Shown here: positions 24,582-31,582 of the stretch, in pieces
Numbering within the stretch: the stretch's first letter is position 1
Layout of the letters: every line of letters begins with the position of its first letter
NCBI GenBank assembly: GCA_963718605.1
Contig: OY970363.1
Coordinates: 1,984,001 to 2,048,000, forward strand
DNA length: 64,000 bases
Source: JACCXE01 sp963718605
GTDB lineage: Bacteria; Actinomycetota; Acidimicrobiia; Acidimicrobiales; JACCXE01
Reading direction: 5' to 3'
The notes under the pieces: model-generated
Seen by the model: only the letters and a program-made list of their open reading frames with translations
Database searches by the model: none
What the model was told of the DNA's origin: nothing
Translations under genes and position numbers: made by a program

Positions 24582-24967
24582 GAGACCGCCTTGCGTTGAT
24601 TGGCTTCGGCGAGGCGGGCCCGGGCCGCGGCGAGACCTTCCATGCCGAGCTGCCGGGTTTCGTCGGCGATGCGCCAATCAGGCGGCGGGCCGTCGTCGAC
24701 CTCGACAGTGCGCGGGTGATGGTCGATCGGACACGCGCACGCATAAACCTCTTCGGGCTTGTTCGTCGACGTGTTGCGGCGCATCGCCAGGATCACGACG
24801 CGGGGCGGATGCTTCTTCGTTCGCAGCGTCGTCAAGATCTCCTTCACGTCGTAGGGCTTCACATCGGCCTGCACCGAAATGTCGTGCAACATGAGCCCTT
24901 CGATGCCGGCGCGGTGCAACACGTCGATCACGCGGCCGGTGCGCGACCCGCGCGCGTGGTGCGTCAC
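24578..24967 (-). CDS. Winged-helix-like phage protein, 129 aa
   Basis: GTG 24967 in a GTGA overlap. VIDVLHRAGIEGLMLHDISV, then QADVKPYDVKEILTTLRTKK and VVILAMRRN form the helix-turn-helix and wing pattern of a small winged-helix DNA-binding domain. A Cys pair (YACACPIDHHP) follows, then a basic/acidic helix. Possibly a regulator of early genes. Confidence 0.55.
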   Translation of the reverse strand: MTHHARGSRTGRVIDVLHRAGIEGLMLHDISVQADVKPYDVKEILTTLRTKKHPPRVVILAMRRNTSTNKPEEVYACACPIDHHPRTVEVDDGPPPDWRIADETRQLGMEGLAAARARLAEANQRKAVS

Positions 24968-25797
24968 GCCGCGGCCGCTTTCGAGCCGGCGGGCATGTTC
25001 AACATCAGGCCGCACAACGCCTGAATGACCGACGACTGCGTCAGATGGCCGTAGGGGATGCCGCGGGCGGCGTGCTCGACGAGGGCGATGCCGGCGAACA
25101 CGGCGCGCAGCTCATGCTCGTCGGCCAGGTCGACGGCGGCCTCGATGAGCCAGTCGCGGATGTTCGCGGCGAGCTGGTCCTGCCACATCGGCGCCGCGTC
25201 GCCCAGCCGCGCCGCGTGCGCCTCGAGCTGGTAGCGGCCACCGTCGATGAGGGCGTCGAACGGCACCCAGTCCGGCGGCGCCGGCACCGGCCGAGCATCA
25301 CCCGTGAGGGGACTCGTCGGCGCCGCCGGACCAGGAAGATGCGCGAACCCCGCGCGCAACGTCTCGCCGATCGGATCACCGGGCGCCGTCCAATCGGGCT
25401 CGACCGTGGCCGGCACGGCCGGATGCGCAGCGGCCGCGGTGGTGGTGTGGGGGGCGAGCCACACCAGGCGCCGGCGTTTCGCCGTTGGTGCGAGCTTCTC
25501 GAGCGGCGCCGCCGGATTGATACCGAGCTTGCGGTGCACCTCGACCCGGTAATCGAAATCGACGTCCACCGAACCGGTCGCGAACGCGCCGAGCCCGTCA
25601 CCGAACAAACGACAGAACGGATCCACCCGGCGATCCGCCCAACCCGTCACAGGATCCGCGAGCGGCGGCGCCCGCAACGTCAACTCCACATACGGCGACT
25701 CCGCACCCGACGGCTTCAAACCCACCACCCGGCCCACACCGGTCTCGACACGTACCTCGCCCCGCGCCCCCTGCACCAGCTCCACGCGGGCCGTCAC
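24964..25797 (-). CDS. Phage early protein of unknown function, 277 aa
   Basis: GTG 25797 in a GTGA overlap. Beta-rich first half (VELTLRAPPLADPVTGWADR, FATGSVDVDFDYRVEVHRKL), a Pro/Ala/Thr linker, and a helical C-terminal half with DQLAANIRDWLIEAAVDLAD and LTQSSVIQALCGLMLNMPAG. Position beside the ParB-like gene suggests replication or DNA maintenance, but no motif supports a specific role. Confidence 0.5.
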   Translation of the reverse strand: MTARVELVQGARGEVRVETGVGRVVGLKPSGAESPYVELTLRAPPLADPVTGWADRRVDPFCRLFGDGLGAFATGSVDVDFDYRVEVHRKLGINPAAPLEKLAPTAKRRRLVWLAPHTTTAAAAHPAVPATVEPDWTAPGDPIGETLRAGFAHLPGPAAPTSPLTGDARPVPAPPDWVPFDALIDGGRYQLEAHAARLGDAAPMWQDQLAANIRDWLIEAAVDLADEHELRAVFAGIALVEHAARGIPYGHLTQSSVIQALCGLMLNMPAGSKAAAA

Positions 25798-26048
25798 GAC
25801 GCCACCGCCTGACGCTTCGCCCAACAGTCCCGGCCGACCTTGCGCTCGATCGACGTGGCGTCCTCGAGCTGCAGACCGCAGTCCTCACACCGCTCCGCAC
25901 GATGCAACGCCGCGACAAGCGCGGCGGCCTGGGCACGCGTCCGCTCGAACGTCGAGCCGGCCCGCTCCGTGGCAGCACGCGCGGCCTTCACCGGCGTCGC
26001 CTTCACGAACCGGTCAGCCCAACGCGCAAGCTCGCGTGCGTCGTCCAT
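25794..26048 (-). CDS. DUF6011-like zinc-binding protein, 84 aa
   Basis: Helical N-terminus, then CEDCGLQLEDATSIERKVGR-DCWAK, which matches the C-x2-CGxxL...S...GxxCxxK pattern of DUF6011 zinc-binding proteins frequent in actinophages. ATG overlaps the ParB stop (ATGA). Role unknown. Confidence 0.62.
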   Translation of the reverse strand: MDDARELARWADRFVKATPVKAARAATERAGSTFERTRAQAAALVAALHRAERCEDCGLQLEDATSIERKVGRDCWAKRQAVAS

Positions 26049-27235
26049 CAGGCCTCGACCACCTCGGGCTCGTCGTCGGCCGCGGCTTCGGCTTCGGCCT
26101 CGTCGAGCCAGCGCTGCAACTCGCGCTCCTCAATCTCGTTCACCACATACCCGGCGCGGCCCAGCCACGCCAAATACCCGCCCACCAGCGCGATGCCGAG
26201 CTGCGCCGTAGCGAGCTGCCGGCCGTAGTGCGCGTTCTGATACGGCGGCGCGATTCCCGGCGCCAACGACTGACCGAACACGTACGGCTCGAGCGCGGAG
26301 AGCGCGGCGGCCAACGCCAACCGCTCGGGCTGCTCAGCTGCGAGGTTCGACCACATCTGGCCCTCGTCGTCGTAGTCCAACGCCTCGTACTCTTCGACCG
26401 CGAGCAGCGACGCCGTGACCTTCTCGTCGTGCCAGAGATCAACGAAGTCGACGACGTTCCACGCGCACGCGGCCGACACCGGCCACGCATCGAACACCTC
26501 GTCGTCGAACGGCTCAGCCAACAAGGCCGTCAGGAACTCGCGGCGCTCCACCGCCCGGGCCTGCGCCGCCTCGAACCGGGCACGGTCCTCCGGGTCGATC
26601 TCGCGCTGACCGAACCCGGACGACGTCGACGAAGCGCCGTCACCGTCATCGTCGTCCTCGGTGTCCTGCGCCATCTCGATGACGTGGTCGACGGTGGTCG
26701 CCGCGAGACCCCACATCTGGACCCACGCCACCTCCGGATGCGCGGCCGGATCCGTGCACACCCAAAACACGGCGTCTGAGTGCTCGTCGAGATCGGCGCC
26801 GTGACATTCGAAACCGGCGTGATCGTCGACGCTCATCGCCAACCACACATTGCGCTGACCCAACGGCTCGTTGTCCTCGCCGCACAAGCCACGGGCCTGG
26901 CCCGCAAACACCGCCCCGTGATCGACGATCGTCACGCCCGCCGCTTCCAGCTCGGCGAGCTTCGCCGCGTGCGCCCGCTCGTTTTCGCGGCGCTTCAACT
27001 CACGATCAATGTCCTTGAGGAGCCACTTGTCGTCGAAACCGCGCTGCGAACCCAAACGCAGCACCAGCTCCTCGTCGTCAGCGATGCGCGACAACCCGTA
27101 CGCGGCCTCGATCGACAAGTCGCCCTCATCGAACCGGTTCAACACCGGCTCCGGCAGCTTCTGCACGATCCCCAAGTACTTCGACACGTGGCCCTCGGAA
27201 CGGCCCATCGAATGAGCGATCTCCTTCTGCGACAC
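26048..27235 (-). CDS. ParB-like protein, C-terminal part (after frameshift)
   Basis: 395 residues reading on from GTG 27235. It starts with the central ParB helix-turn-helix (VSQKEIAHSMGRSEGHVSKY, then LGIVQKLPEPVLNRF), a charged coiled segment (DRELKRRENERAHAAKLAEL), then a long acidic region without similarity known to me. It is one base out of frame with the ParB N-terminal domain encoded immediately upstream. One extra G in the GGGG run at 27241-27244 would restore one protein of about 532 residues, reading LDLVAGDGVSQKEIAHS. As given, this part could only be made by internal initiation or frameshifting. Confidence 0.7.
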   Translation of the reverse strand: MSQKEIAHSMGRSEGHVSKYLGIVQKLPEPVLNRFDEGDLSIEAAYGLSRIADDEELVLRLGSQRGFDDKWLLKDIDRELKRRENERAHAAKLAELEAAGVTIVDHGAVFAGQARGLCGEDNEPLGQRNVWLAMSVDDHAGFECHGADLDEHSDAVFWVCTDPAAHPEVAWVQMWGLAATTVDHVIEMAQDTEDDDDGDGASSTSSGFGQREIDPEDRARFEAAQARAVERREFLTALLAEPFDDEVFDAWPVSAACAWNVVDFVDLWHDEKVTASLLAVEEYEALDYDDEGQMWSNLAAEQPERLALAAALSALEPYVFGQSLAPGIAPPYQNAHYGRQLATAQLGIALVGGYLAWLGRAGYVVNEIEERELQRWLDEAEAEAAADDEPEVVEA

Positions 27236-27645
27236 CCCGTCCCCGCGACAAGATCGAGAATCGCCAACGCCTCCTCCATCGGCGTGAAGTCGCGGCGATG
27301 CCCGTTCTCCGTCAGCATCTTGAAACGCTGCTCAGACAGCGACGGCTCCGGCACCAGCAGCACCGGGATCGAAGTGACCCTTGCCTCCAACGCACCCGCC
27401 GTACGGCGATGCCCGCCGATCAACACCTTCTCCCGGCCCAACGTCCCGTCGACCTTGTCGCGCTCGAACGCGATCACCGGGATCTCAACGCCACGCGCCT
27501 TGATCGACGCGACGAACGCCTTGTCGCGATCCGACTTCATGTCGAGCACCTGGCGCCGCCGGTTCACCGGATTCGGCACCAACTCGGCCGGGTCCACGTA
27601 GACCAACACCGTTTCTGCGGAAACCTCCGCGAGGGTGTCGGTCAT
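27139..27645 (-). CDS. ParB-like protein, N-terminal CTPase/nuclease-fold domain
   Basis: ATG 27645; residues 1-135 are a ParB/Srx domain: DPAELVPNPVNRRRQ, KARGVEIPVIAFERD, VLIGGHRRTAGALEA (the family's GxRR box) and RFKMLTENGHRRDFTPMEEA. The frame then runs into unrelated basic residues because of an apparent one-base loss near 27241, while the expected HTH continues in the -1 frame. ParB proteins bind palindromic parS sites and slide as CTP-dependent clamps; some phage versions regulate transcription. No parA is visible here. A parS-like site lies at codons 8-12. Confidence 0.8.
   Translation of the reverse strand: MTDTLAEVSAETVLVYVDPAELVPNPVNRRRQVLDMKSDRDKAFVASIKARGVEIPVIAFERDKVDGTLGREKVLIGGHRRTAGALEARVTSIPVLLVPEPSLSEQRFKMLTENGHRRDFTPMEEALAILDLVAGTGCRRRRSLIRWAVPRATCRSTWGSCRSCRSRC
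27611..27624. promoter_or_regulatory. parS-like palindrome inside the parB-like gene
   Basis: GTTTCTGCGGAAAC, exact GTTTC-N4-GAAAC, about 20 bases after the ATG of the ParB-like gene, read as V-S-A-E-T. parS sites near or within parB genes are usual. Confidence 0.55.
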
Positions 27646-27953
27646 GCCGTCACCGCCACACCACGACGCATCGGGCCACCGGTAGCTGGTACCGGGCCGC
27701 CGCTGGCGAACGCGGGCGCGGTCGACGGCGCCTTACCGGCCGACGACGAGGACGGCGCCGGCGAATACCCGCCGCGCGTCGCCAGCGTCTTGCGGGTGCG
27801 CTCGTTCGAGAACGGCGTCCACTCGAGGTGACGGATCACCAGGCGCACCGCGGCCAACACCGTCACGCAACACAGGGCGACGGTGCCGAGCCAGATCACG
27901 GTAAACGCGACCCAACCAGCGACACTCAAATCATGGGCAGGGACATGGGGCAT
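27642..27953 (-). CDS. Small phage membrane protein, 103 aa
   Basis: ATG 27953 follows the preceding TAA by 4 bases, with GGAG about 12 bases upstream. MPHVPAHDLSVAGWVAFTVI, WLGTVALCCVTVLAAVRLVI is one transmembrane helix, followed by a cytosolic, Ser/Pro/Ala-rich basic tail. The stop overlaps the ParB start (ATGA). Function unknown. Confidence 0.6.
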   Translation of the reverse strand: MPHVPAHDLSVAGWVAFTVIWLGTVALCCVTVLAAVRLVIRHLEWTPFSNERTRKTLATRGGYSPAPSSSSAGKAPSTAPAFASGGPVPATGGPMRRGVAVTA

Positions 27954-27957
27954 GGGC

Positions 27958-28206
27958 TTACGCAGCTCCTTCTCGTGGTTCGGGATCATCAGAAAGCTCT
28001 TCGTCGTCGTCGGCGCACACGTCGCCGTACGAGTCGTTGTCCAACTCGGTCAACACCTGATCGATGCGCCGCCACGCCTCGTCCAACATCAGCTTCTGGC
28101 CCTCGTCCAACTCCGGGTGACGAGCACCGGTAGCCAACGGGCCGCACGCCTCGTCGCGTTCGAGCATCTGCAACGCGGCGATCAGGCTCTCCGCAAGCGG
28201 GGCCAC
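27958..28206 (-). CDS. Small acidic phage protein, 82 aa
   Basis: GTG 28206 directly follows the TGA of the upstream gene. Helical, with HPELDEGQKLMLDEAWRRID and a strongly acidic C-terminus (DDDEELSDDPEP). No recognised family. Confidence 0.5.
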   Translation of the reverse strand: MAPLAESLIAALQMLERDEACGPLATGARHPELDEGQKLMLDEAWRRIDQVLTELDNDSYGDVCADDDEELSDDPEPREGAA

Positions 28207-28542
28207 TCAGACCACCACCCGCAACGAAGGACGGCCGGCCGGGGCTACGACGGAAAGAAACCTCGCCCCGCTGGGGACAGGAAGCATGGAGACGTCACGT
28301 TCGTCGCAGCTATGAGCCGGCGTCGCCTGCCGCTGGGGGAACGGCGGTGCGACGACAACGACTCTGGACCCGGCCGGCCTGAACCCCGAAGCGGCCCCGC
28401 TCTCAAACAGCGCCGCCTCAGGGATCGCGCCCTCCGAAACCAACACATGGCACGAGCAACTGCACGCCCACTCCGACCCGCGGCACGCCGAATGACGCTC
28501 ATGCAGACAGGCCGGCGTCAACGCCAACACCTGCGGGCTCAC
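28207..28542 (-). CDS. Small Cys-rich phage protein, 111 aa
   Basis: GTG 28542 in a GTGA overlap. The N-terminal CLHERHSACRGSEWACSCSC-H cluster has five Cys and three His and could bind zinc; similar CxHxxCxxxxCxCxCH ends occur in actinophage small proteins. The remainder is Pro/Ala/Val-rich without a clear fold. Confidence 0.5.
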   Translation of the reverse strand: MSPQVLALTPACLHERHSACRGSEWACSCSCHVLVSEGAIPEAALFESGAASGFRPAGSRVVVVAPPFPQRQATPAHSCDERDVSMLPVPSGARFLSVVAPAGRPSLRVVV

Positions 28543-28649
28543 CGACGGCTCCGCAACTCGTCAACGAACACCACGAGCAGCGCCGCGCCGTACAGGGCCA
28601 GGCCGAACAGCAACTCGGCCGCCGCGACCACGGTGAAAAACCGGATCAC
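28539..28649 (-). CDS. 36-aa single-helix membrane peptide
   Basis: GTG 28649, overlapping its neighbours at both ends (GTGA twice). VIRFFTVVAAAELLFGLALY, then GAALLVVFVDELRSRR: one transmembrane helix with a charged end. Function unknown. Confidence 0.55.
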   Translation of the reverse strand: MIRFFTVVAAAELLFGLALYGAALLVVFVDELRSRR

Positions 28650-28816
28650 GACGCCACCGAACGCGCCGGCCGCGCCAACACGGCGACCCGCGCCAACACC
28701 TCAGGGTCCTCGACCGTCAACGGCAAACCCTGCGCCCGCCGCGTCCGCTCCAACAAGGCCGCCGCGTCAGAACGCAGCTGCTCGCGACCCTCGGTCGAAT
28801 CGTCGTACGGCTTCAC
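28646..28816 (-). CDS. Small helical phage protein, 56 aa
   Basis: GTG 28816 overlaps the stop of the HTH gene (GTGA). VKPYDDSTEGREQLRSDAAA, LLERTRRAQGLPLTVEDP and a short basic end; helical. It is the second gene of the early operon. No family recognised. Confidence 0.5.
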   Translation of the reverse strand: MKPYDDSTEGREQLRSDAAALLERTRRAQGLPLTVEDPEVLARVAVLARPARSVAS

Positions 28817-29031
28817 GACGCCACCACTGCGCCCGGGTCAGCGAGGATTGCCGCGATATCGACCTTGAGTGCGGTAGCCAACGCAGCAACGACCTCCGGG
28901 CTTGCCTGGCGCCGACCGGCCTCGATGTTCGACAGGTGCGATTGCTTGATCTCGGCTTCTTGCGCGAGCGCCGTCACAGTGAGTCCAGAACGCTCACGAA
29001 TTGCCCGAAGCGCAGGACCGTGGATTCGCAT
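28813..29031 (-). CDS. Cro-like helix-turn-helix regulator, first early gene
   Basis: 72 residues from ATG 29031. A complete XRE/Cro-C1 domain: LRAIRERSGLTVTALAQEAE, IKQSHLSNIEAGRRQASPEV, VAALATALKVDIAAIL. Divergent from the repressor across 170 bases of operators. As the promoter-proximal gene of the leftward early operon it most likely acts as Cro, or alternatively as a combined excisionase/regulator. Confidence 0.78.
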   Translation of the reverse strand: MRIHGPALRAIRERSGLTVTALAQEAEIKQSHLSNIEAGRRQASPEVVAALATALKVDIAAILADPGAVVAS

Positions 29032-29051
29032 AGCTGAACACTGCCATAACC

Positions 29052-29068
29052 TAGCAATGTTTAGCAAT
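29052..29068. promoter_or_regulatory. Phased operator half-sites TAGCAAT x2
   Basis: TAGCAAT at 29052-29058 and again at 29062-29068, exactly 10 bp apart, just upstream of the Cro-like start. They are inverted copies of the ATTGCNA repeats at the other side of the intergenic region. Confidence 0.6.
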
Positions 29069-29080
29069 ACCCAATTGGGT
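29069..29080. promoter_or_regulatory. 12-bp perfect palindrome ACCCAATTGGGT
   Basis: Perfect inverted repeat abutting the TAGCAAT pair, in the divergent immunity promoter region. Candidate operator. Confidence 0.5.
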
Positions 29081-29130
29081 GGCGCCATGCAAGCCGGAAA
29101 TGCGTTCTACCAGCGACTATTCACAAACAC

Positions 29131-29146
29131 CCCTGTAATTACAGGG
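29131..29146. promoter_or_regulatory. 16-bp perfect palindrome CCCTGTAATTACAGGG
   Basis: Perfect 8+8 inverted repeat in the middle of the 173-bp gap between the two divergent HTH genes. Strong candidate binding site for the phage repressor. Confidence 0.65.
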
Positions 29147-29153
29147 CCGTTGT

Positions 29154-29180
29154 ATTGCGAGTCATTGCTAGGTATTGCCA
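29154..29180. promoter_or_regulatory. Three phased ATTGCNA operator repeats
   Basis: ATTGCGA (29154), ATTGCTA (29164) and ATTGCCA (29174), each 10 bp apart so on one face of the helix, 24 bases before the repressor start. Inverted relative to the TAGCAAT pair at 29052-29068. Confidence 0.6.
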
Positions 29181-29204
29181 AATATTTCTGGCAAGCTGCC
29201 CCGC

Positions 29205-29597
29205 ATGGCAGGGCGACCGTCGACCACCGGTACACCCGACGCCTGGAGGGCGGTCGCGGACGCTGTCCGGAGCCGACGTCGTGAACTCAGACTCGTCGGG
29301 CGCGATATCGAGAACGCCGGCGTGTCGCGAACCATTCTCAGCTTGATCGAGAACGGGCGCCAAGATCGGTACGAAACCCGGCTGCTCGTAAATCTCTGTC
29401 GCGCGCTGCAGTGGGCGCCGGACTCGATCGATCGCTTACTTGAGGGTGGCCAGCCCGTAGTGGCTTTGACCTCACGTAACGGAACAACCGAGACGCGCGC
29501 TCCAGCCGCACTATCGGGGAAGCTCGAGCAGCTGAGCCAGTCGGATCGGGCCTATATCGAGGGGCTCGTCGACCGTCTGTTAGGGGAGGACCAATGA
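29205..29597 (+). CDS. Phage immunity repressor, XRE-like HTH
   Basis: 130 residues from ATG 29205. After a basic start (MAGRPSTTGTPDAW) comes a helix-turn-helix (VADAVRSRRRELRLVGRDIE, NAGVSRTILSLIENGRQDRY, ETRLLVNLCRALQW). The C-terminal part has a linker and a helical end (LEQLSQSDRAYIEGLVDRLL) that could dimerise. No self-cleavage domain is present. Divergent from the Cro-like gene and followed by an ImmA/IrrE-type protease, so lysogeny may be broken by that protease rather than by RecA-style autocleavage. The next gene starts within its stop (ATGA). Confidence 0.78.
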   Translation: MAGRPSTTGTPDAWRAVADAVRSRRRELRLVGRDIENAGVSRTILSLIENGRQDRYETRLLVNLCRALQWAPDSIDRLLEGGQPVVALTSRNGTTETRAPAALSGKLEQLSQSDRAYIEGLVDRLLGEDQ

Positions 29598-30028
29598 CAC
29601 CTGCGCCGTGCCCATCGTGCGGTTCGCCGTGGCCGACGCCGCCGCCGGCTCGATGTCCGAAGTGTGGCAGCGAGCCGGGAACAACGCGCGCAACCGTGCG
29701 TACGACGCTCGCGCCAGACCGAGCGCGCGGAGTAGTCGCTGGAGCCCTCTCCGCGGCGGGCATGCACATCACGGGCGAAACCGAATCGTCGTTGAACGCC
29801 AGCATCACGGTGCGACGCAAGATGGATACCGGTCTGGCGATCGTGCTCTGTTTGTGCTGCCTGGTGCCCGGACTCATCTACATCGCGATCGTGAACAGTC
29901 GAACCGACACGTTCAGTGCTCACGTGCGGATCGACGTCGAAGACGGAGTGACCGTGGTCACGTGGGGCGGTGCCGGGCCAGCCCTCGACGCGGCGATTAG
30001 CGCCGTGCGCCTCCTTCCGGCCGCCTGA
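29594..30028 (+). CDS. Zinc-ribbon membrane protein in lysogenic operon
   Basis: 144 residues. Two C-x2-C pairs at the N-terminus (CPSCGSPWP and RCPKCGSEP) form a zinc ribbon. A helix and strand follow, then a hydrophobic segment (TGLAIVLCLCCLVPGLIYIA) that should cross the membrane, and a beta-rich end. Coupled to the repressor gene by ATGA, so probably made in the lysogen. Could alter the cell envelope, for example superinfection exclusion; no proof. Confidence 0.6.
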   Translation: MTPAPCPSCGSPWPTPPPARCPKCGSEPGTTRATVRTTLAPDRARGVVAGALSAAGMHITGETESSLNASITVRRKMDTGLAIVLCLCCLVPGLIYIAIVNSRTDTFSAHVRIDVEDGVTVVTWGGAGPALDAAISAVRLLPAA

Positions 30029-30079
30029 CCCAAGCGCGCTCCGCGGCGCGGCGGGGGCACTTGCTCGTAGGGTCCGGAA

Positions 30080-30457
30080 ATGAAGATGGGGATGATGAGG
30101 ACTGGCGTATTGGTGGTAGCTGCTTTGGCGGCGGGTTGCGGGTCGGCCGAGAAGACGTCGACGCCGACTACTTCGGATTCGACGTCGACGTCAGTGGACG
30201 CGGCGCGGCTGTTGCCCAGGGTCGTCACGACGACAACGGTGGTGCCGGTCACGGCGGCCGTGACGACCGCGAAGCCGCGGCCAGTGACGACGGTGTACCG
30301 GCCTCCGGCGACGCCAGCACCGACGAATGCGCCGTCGTCCACGTACTACAAGAACTGTGACGAGGCTCGGGCGGCTGGGGCGGCGCCGCTGCATCGCGGT
30401 GATCCCGGTTACCGGTCCGGCCTGGATCGCGACGGTGACGGTGTCGCCTGCGAGTAG
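30080..30457 (+). CDS. Excalibur-domain lipoprotein
   Basis: 125 residues. Signal peptide with lipobox (VLVVAALAAGCGS; acylated C20), a Thr/Ser/Pro-rich linker, and a C-terminal Excalibur domain: YYKNCDEARAAGAAPLHRGD, then YRSGLDRDGDGVACE with the DxDxDGxACE calcium-binding loop. It would sit on the outside of the cytoplasmic membrane. Expressed on the lysogenic side next to the repressor, so a lysogenic-conversion or exclusion role is plausible. Confidence 0.8.
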   Translation: MKMGMMRTGVLVVAALAAGCGSAEKTSTPTTSDSTSTSVDAARLLPRVVTTTTVVPVTAAVTTAKPRPVTTVYRPPATPAPTNAPSSTYYKNCDEARAAGAAPLHRGDPGYRSGLDRDGDGVACE

Positions 30458-30482
30458 CTGTTACACCGTCGCGGCATGATCG

Positions 30483-30938
30483 ATGGTTGTGGCGGAACGT
30501 CGGATCGGCTGGGACCCGTGGCGGGCGCTGCGCGATCGTGACCACCTGGTGTTCGGTCGGAAGTCGTTGCCGGCGTCGACCGGTGGCGGCGTGTACTGGC
30601 CGCGAGGGGAGCGCGCCGCGATCATCGTCGACCGGTCGCTGAACAGGTTGGAGCGCCTCGAGGCCGTGGCGCACGAGCTGGTCCACGACGAGATGGGCGG
30701 CGGCTGCGAAGTCGGCGACATGCCCGTCGAGTGGGACGCGATCGTGGGCCGCGAAGAGACCCGGGTGCACAACGAGGTTGCGCGGCGCCTGGTCCCGCTC
30801 GAAGTGCTCGCCGCGCACCGCGCGGTCGCGGAAGCGAACGACCTGCCGGCCGACGTGACGGATGTGGCTGAGTGGTTCGACGTGTCCGAACGGGTCGCGC
30901 TGCGAGCGATCGAACTGCTGAAGCTCGCGCGGTCTTAG
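30483..30938 (+). CDS. ImmA/IrrE-type metallopeptidase
   Basis: 151 residues. The zinc motif is LEAVAHELVHDE (H64-E65-x2-H68). Upstream VYWPRGERAAIIVDRSLNRL is the usual strand/helix before the HExxH helix in ImmA/IrrE proteins. The C-terminal 60 residues are helical (VARRLVPLEVLAAHRAVAEA, a DVAEWFDVSERVALRAIELL helix-turn-helix-like end). Members cleave XRE-family repressors, which fits its place behind the phage repressor. Confidence 0.8.
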   Translation: MVVAERRIGWDPWRALRDRDHLVFGRKSLPASTGGGVYWPRGERAAIIVDRSLNRLERLEAVAHELVHDEMGGGCEVGDMPVEWDAIVGREETRVHNEVARRLVPLEVLAAHRAVAEANDLPADVTDVAEWFDVSERVALRAIELLKLARS

Positions 30939-30945
30939 GCCACGG

Positions 30946-31497
30946 TCAATCTTTGGCTTCGTCGGGTTTCGGGCGGCTCTTTGGGCGGCTCTTGAGAATG
31001 CGGTCAATCGCCTGGCTTCTGGTCTGACTCGACTGACCCAGCGCCGCGTCGAGGTCCTTGGTGGTGGCGCGGGCGCCGCCCGCTGCGAGAATGCGTTCGA
31101 TCGCGGCGAGGCCGGCCGAGTGGGTTTTCGATTGACCCAGCGCGATGTCGAGTGCCTTGGTACTGGCCAACGACTTGTCGAGGAGGGTTCGCGTCGCGAT
31201 CTCTGATGCCAACTTGCGCGCGGCGGGCTGGTCGGGCTGCGTGGAGCGTTCCTTGAATTCGCTGCGGGCCTCGTCGACGTTCGGTGCGAGCTGCGCGACG
31301 CGGGAGCGGGAAATGCCGAGCTTGTCGGCGATCTCGGAGATCGTGAAGCCGAGGATGCGGAGTTCGGCGATCGCGCCGGCCCGGACTTTCGCGAGGCGGT
31401 TGACGAGTGTTTGCAGCTCGGCGATCGCCTCTTCTGCGGCCTTGGCGCGCTCGGCCGGGTCCTCGATGTCTAGAAATTCTTCGAGTGGTTGTGTCAT
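30946..31497 (-). CDS. HTH DNA-binding protein with internal duplication
   Basis: 183 residues. A coiled N-terminus (AEEAIAELQTLVNRLAKVRA) leads to a helix-turn-helix (LGFTISEIADKLGISRSRVA). The C-terminal half contains two similar units: TKALDIALGQSKTHSAGLAA-IERIL and TKDLDAALGQSSQTRSQA-IDRIL. Convergent with the protease gene (8-bp gap). Its leader contains a copy of part of the neighbouring tRNA. May regulate lysogeny or host genes; target unknown. Confidence 0.62.
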   Translation of the reverse strand: MTQPLEEFLDIEDPAERAKAAEEAIAELQTLVNRLAKVRAGAIAELRILGFTISEIADKLGISRSRVAQLAPNVDEARSEFKERSTQPDQPAARKLASEIATRTLLDKSLASTKALDIALGQSKTHSAGLAAIERILAAGGARATTKDLDAALGQSSQTRSQAIDRILKSRPKSRPKPDEAKD

Positions 31498-31506
31498 GAT
31501 TGTGGT

Positions 31507-31524
31507 CCGTCAAGGATTACGGAG
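31507..31524. repeat. 18-bp direct repeat of tRNA anticodon-stem/variable-arm sequence
   Basis: CCGTCAAGGATTACGGAG, identical to 31612-31629 inside the tRNA gene, 105 bp away in the same orientation. It lies 10 bases before the ATG of the HTH gene. Possible remnant of a recombination or a tRNA fragment. Confidence 0.75.
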
Positions 31525-31555
31525 AGGGGCGAGGCCTTCGGGCCTCGCCCCTTTT
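31525..31555 (+). terminator. Strong intrinsic terminator, rightward
   Basis: Stem AGGGGCGAGGCC / GGCCTCGCCCCT with TTCG tetraloop, followed by TTTT on the plus strand. It would stop rightward transcription from the lysogenic operon after that has crossed the HTH gene in antisense. Confidence 0.75.
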
Positions 31556-31582
31556 CCGTCTCTCGTTCTTGTGACGTGTGTG

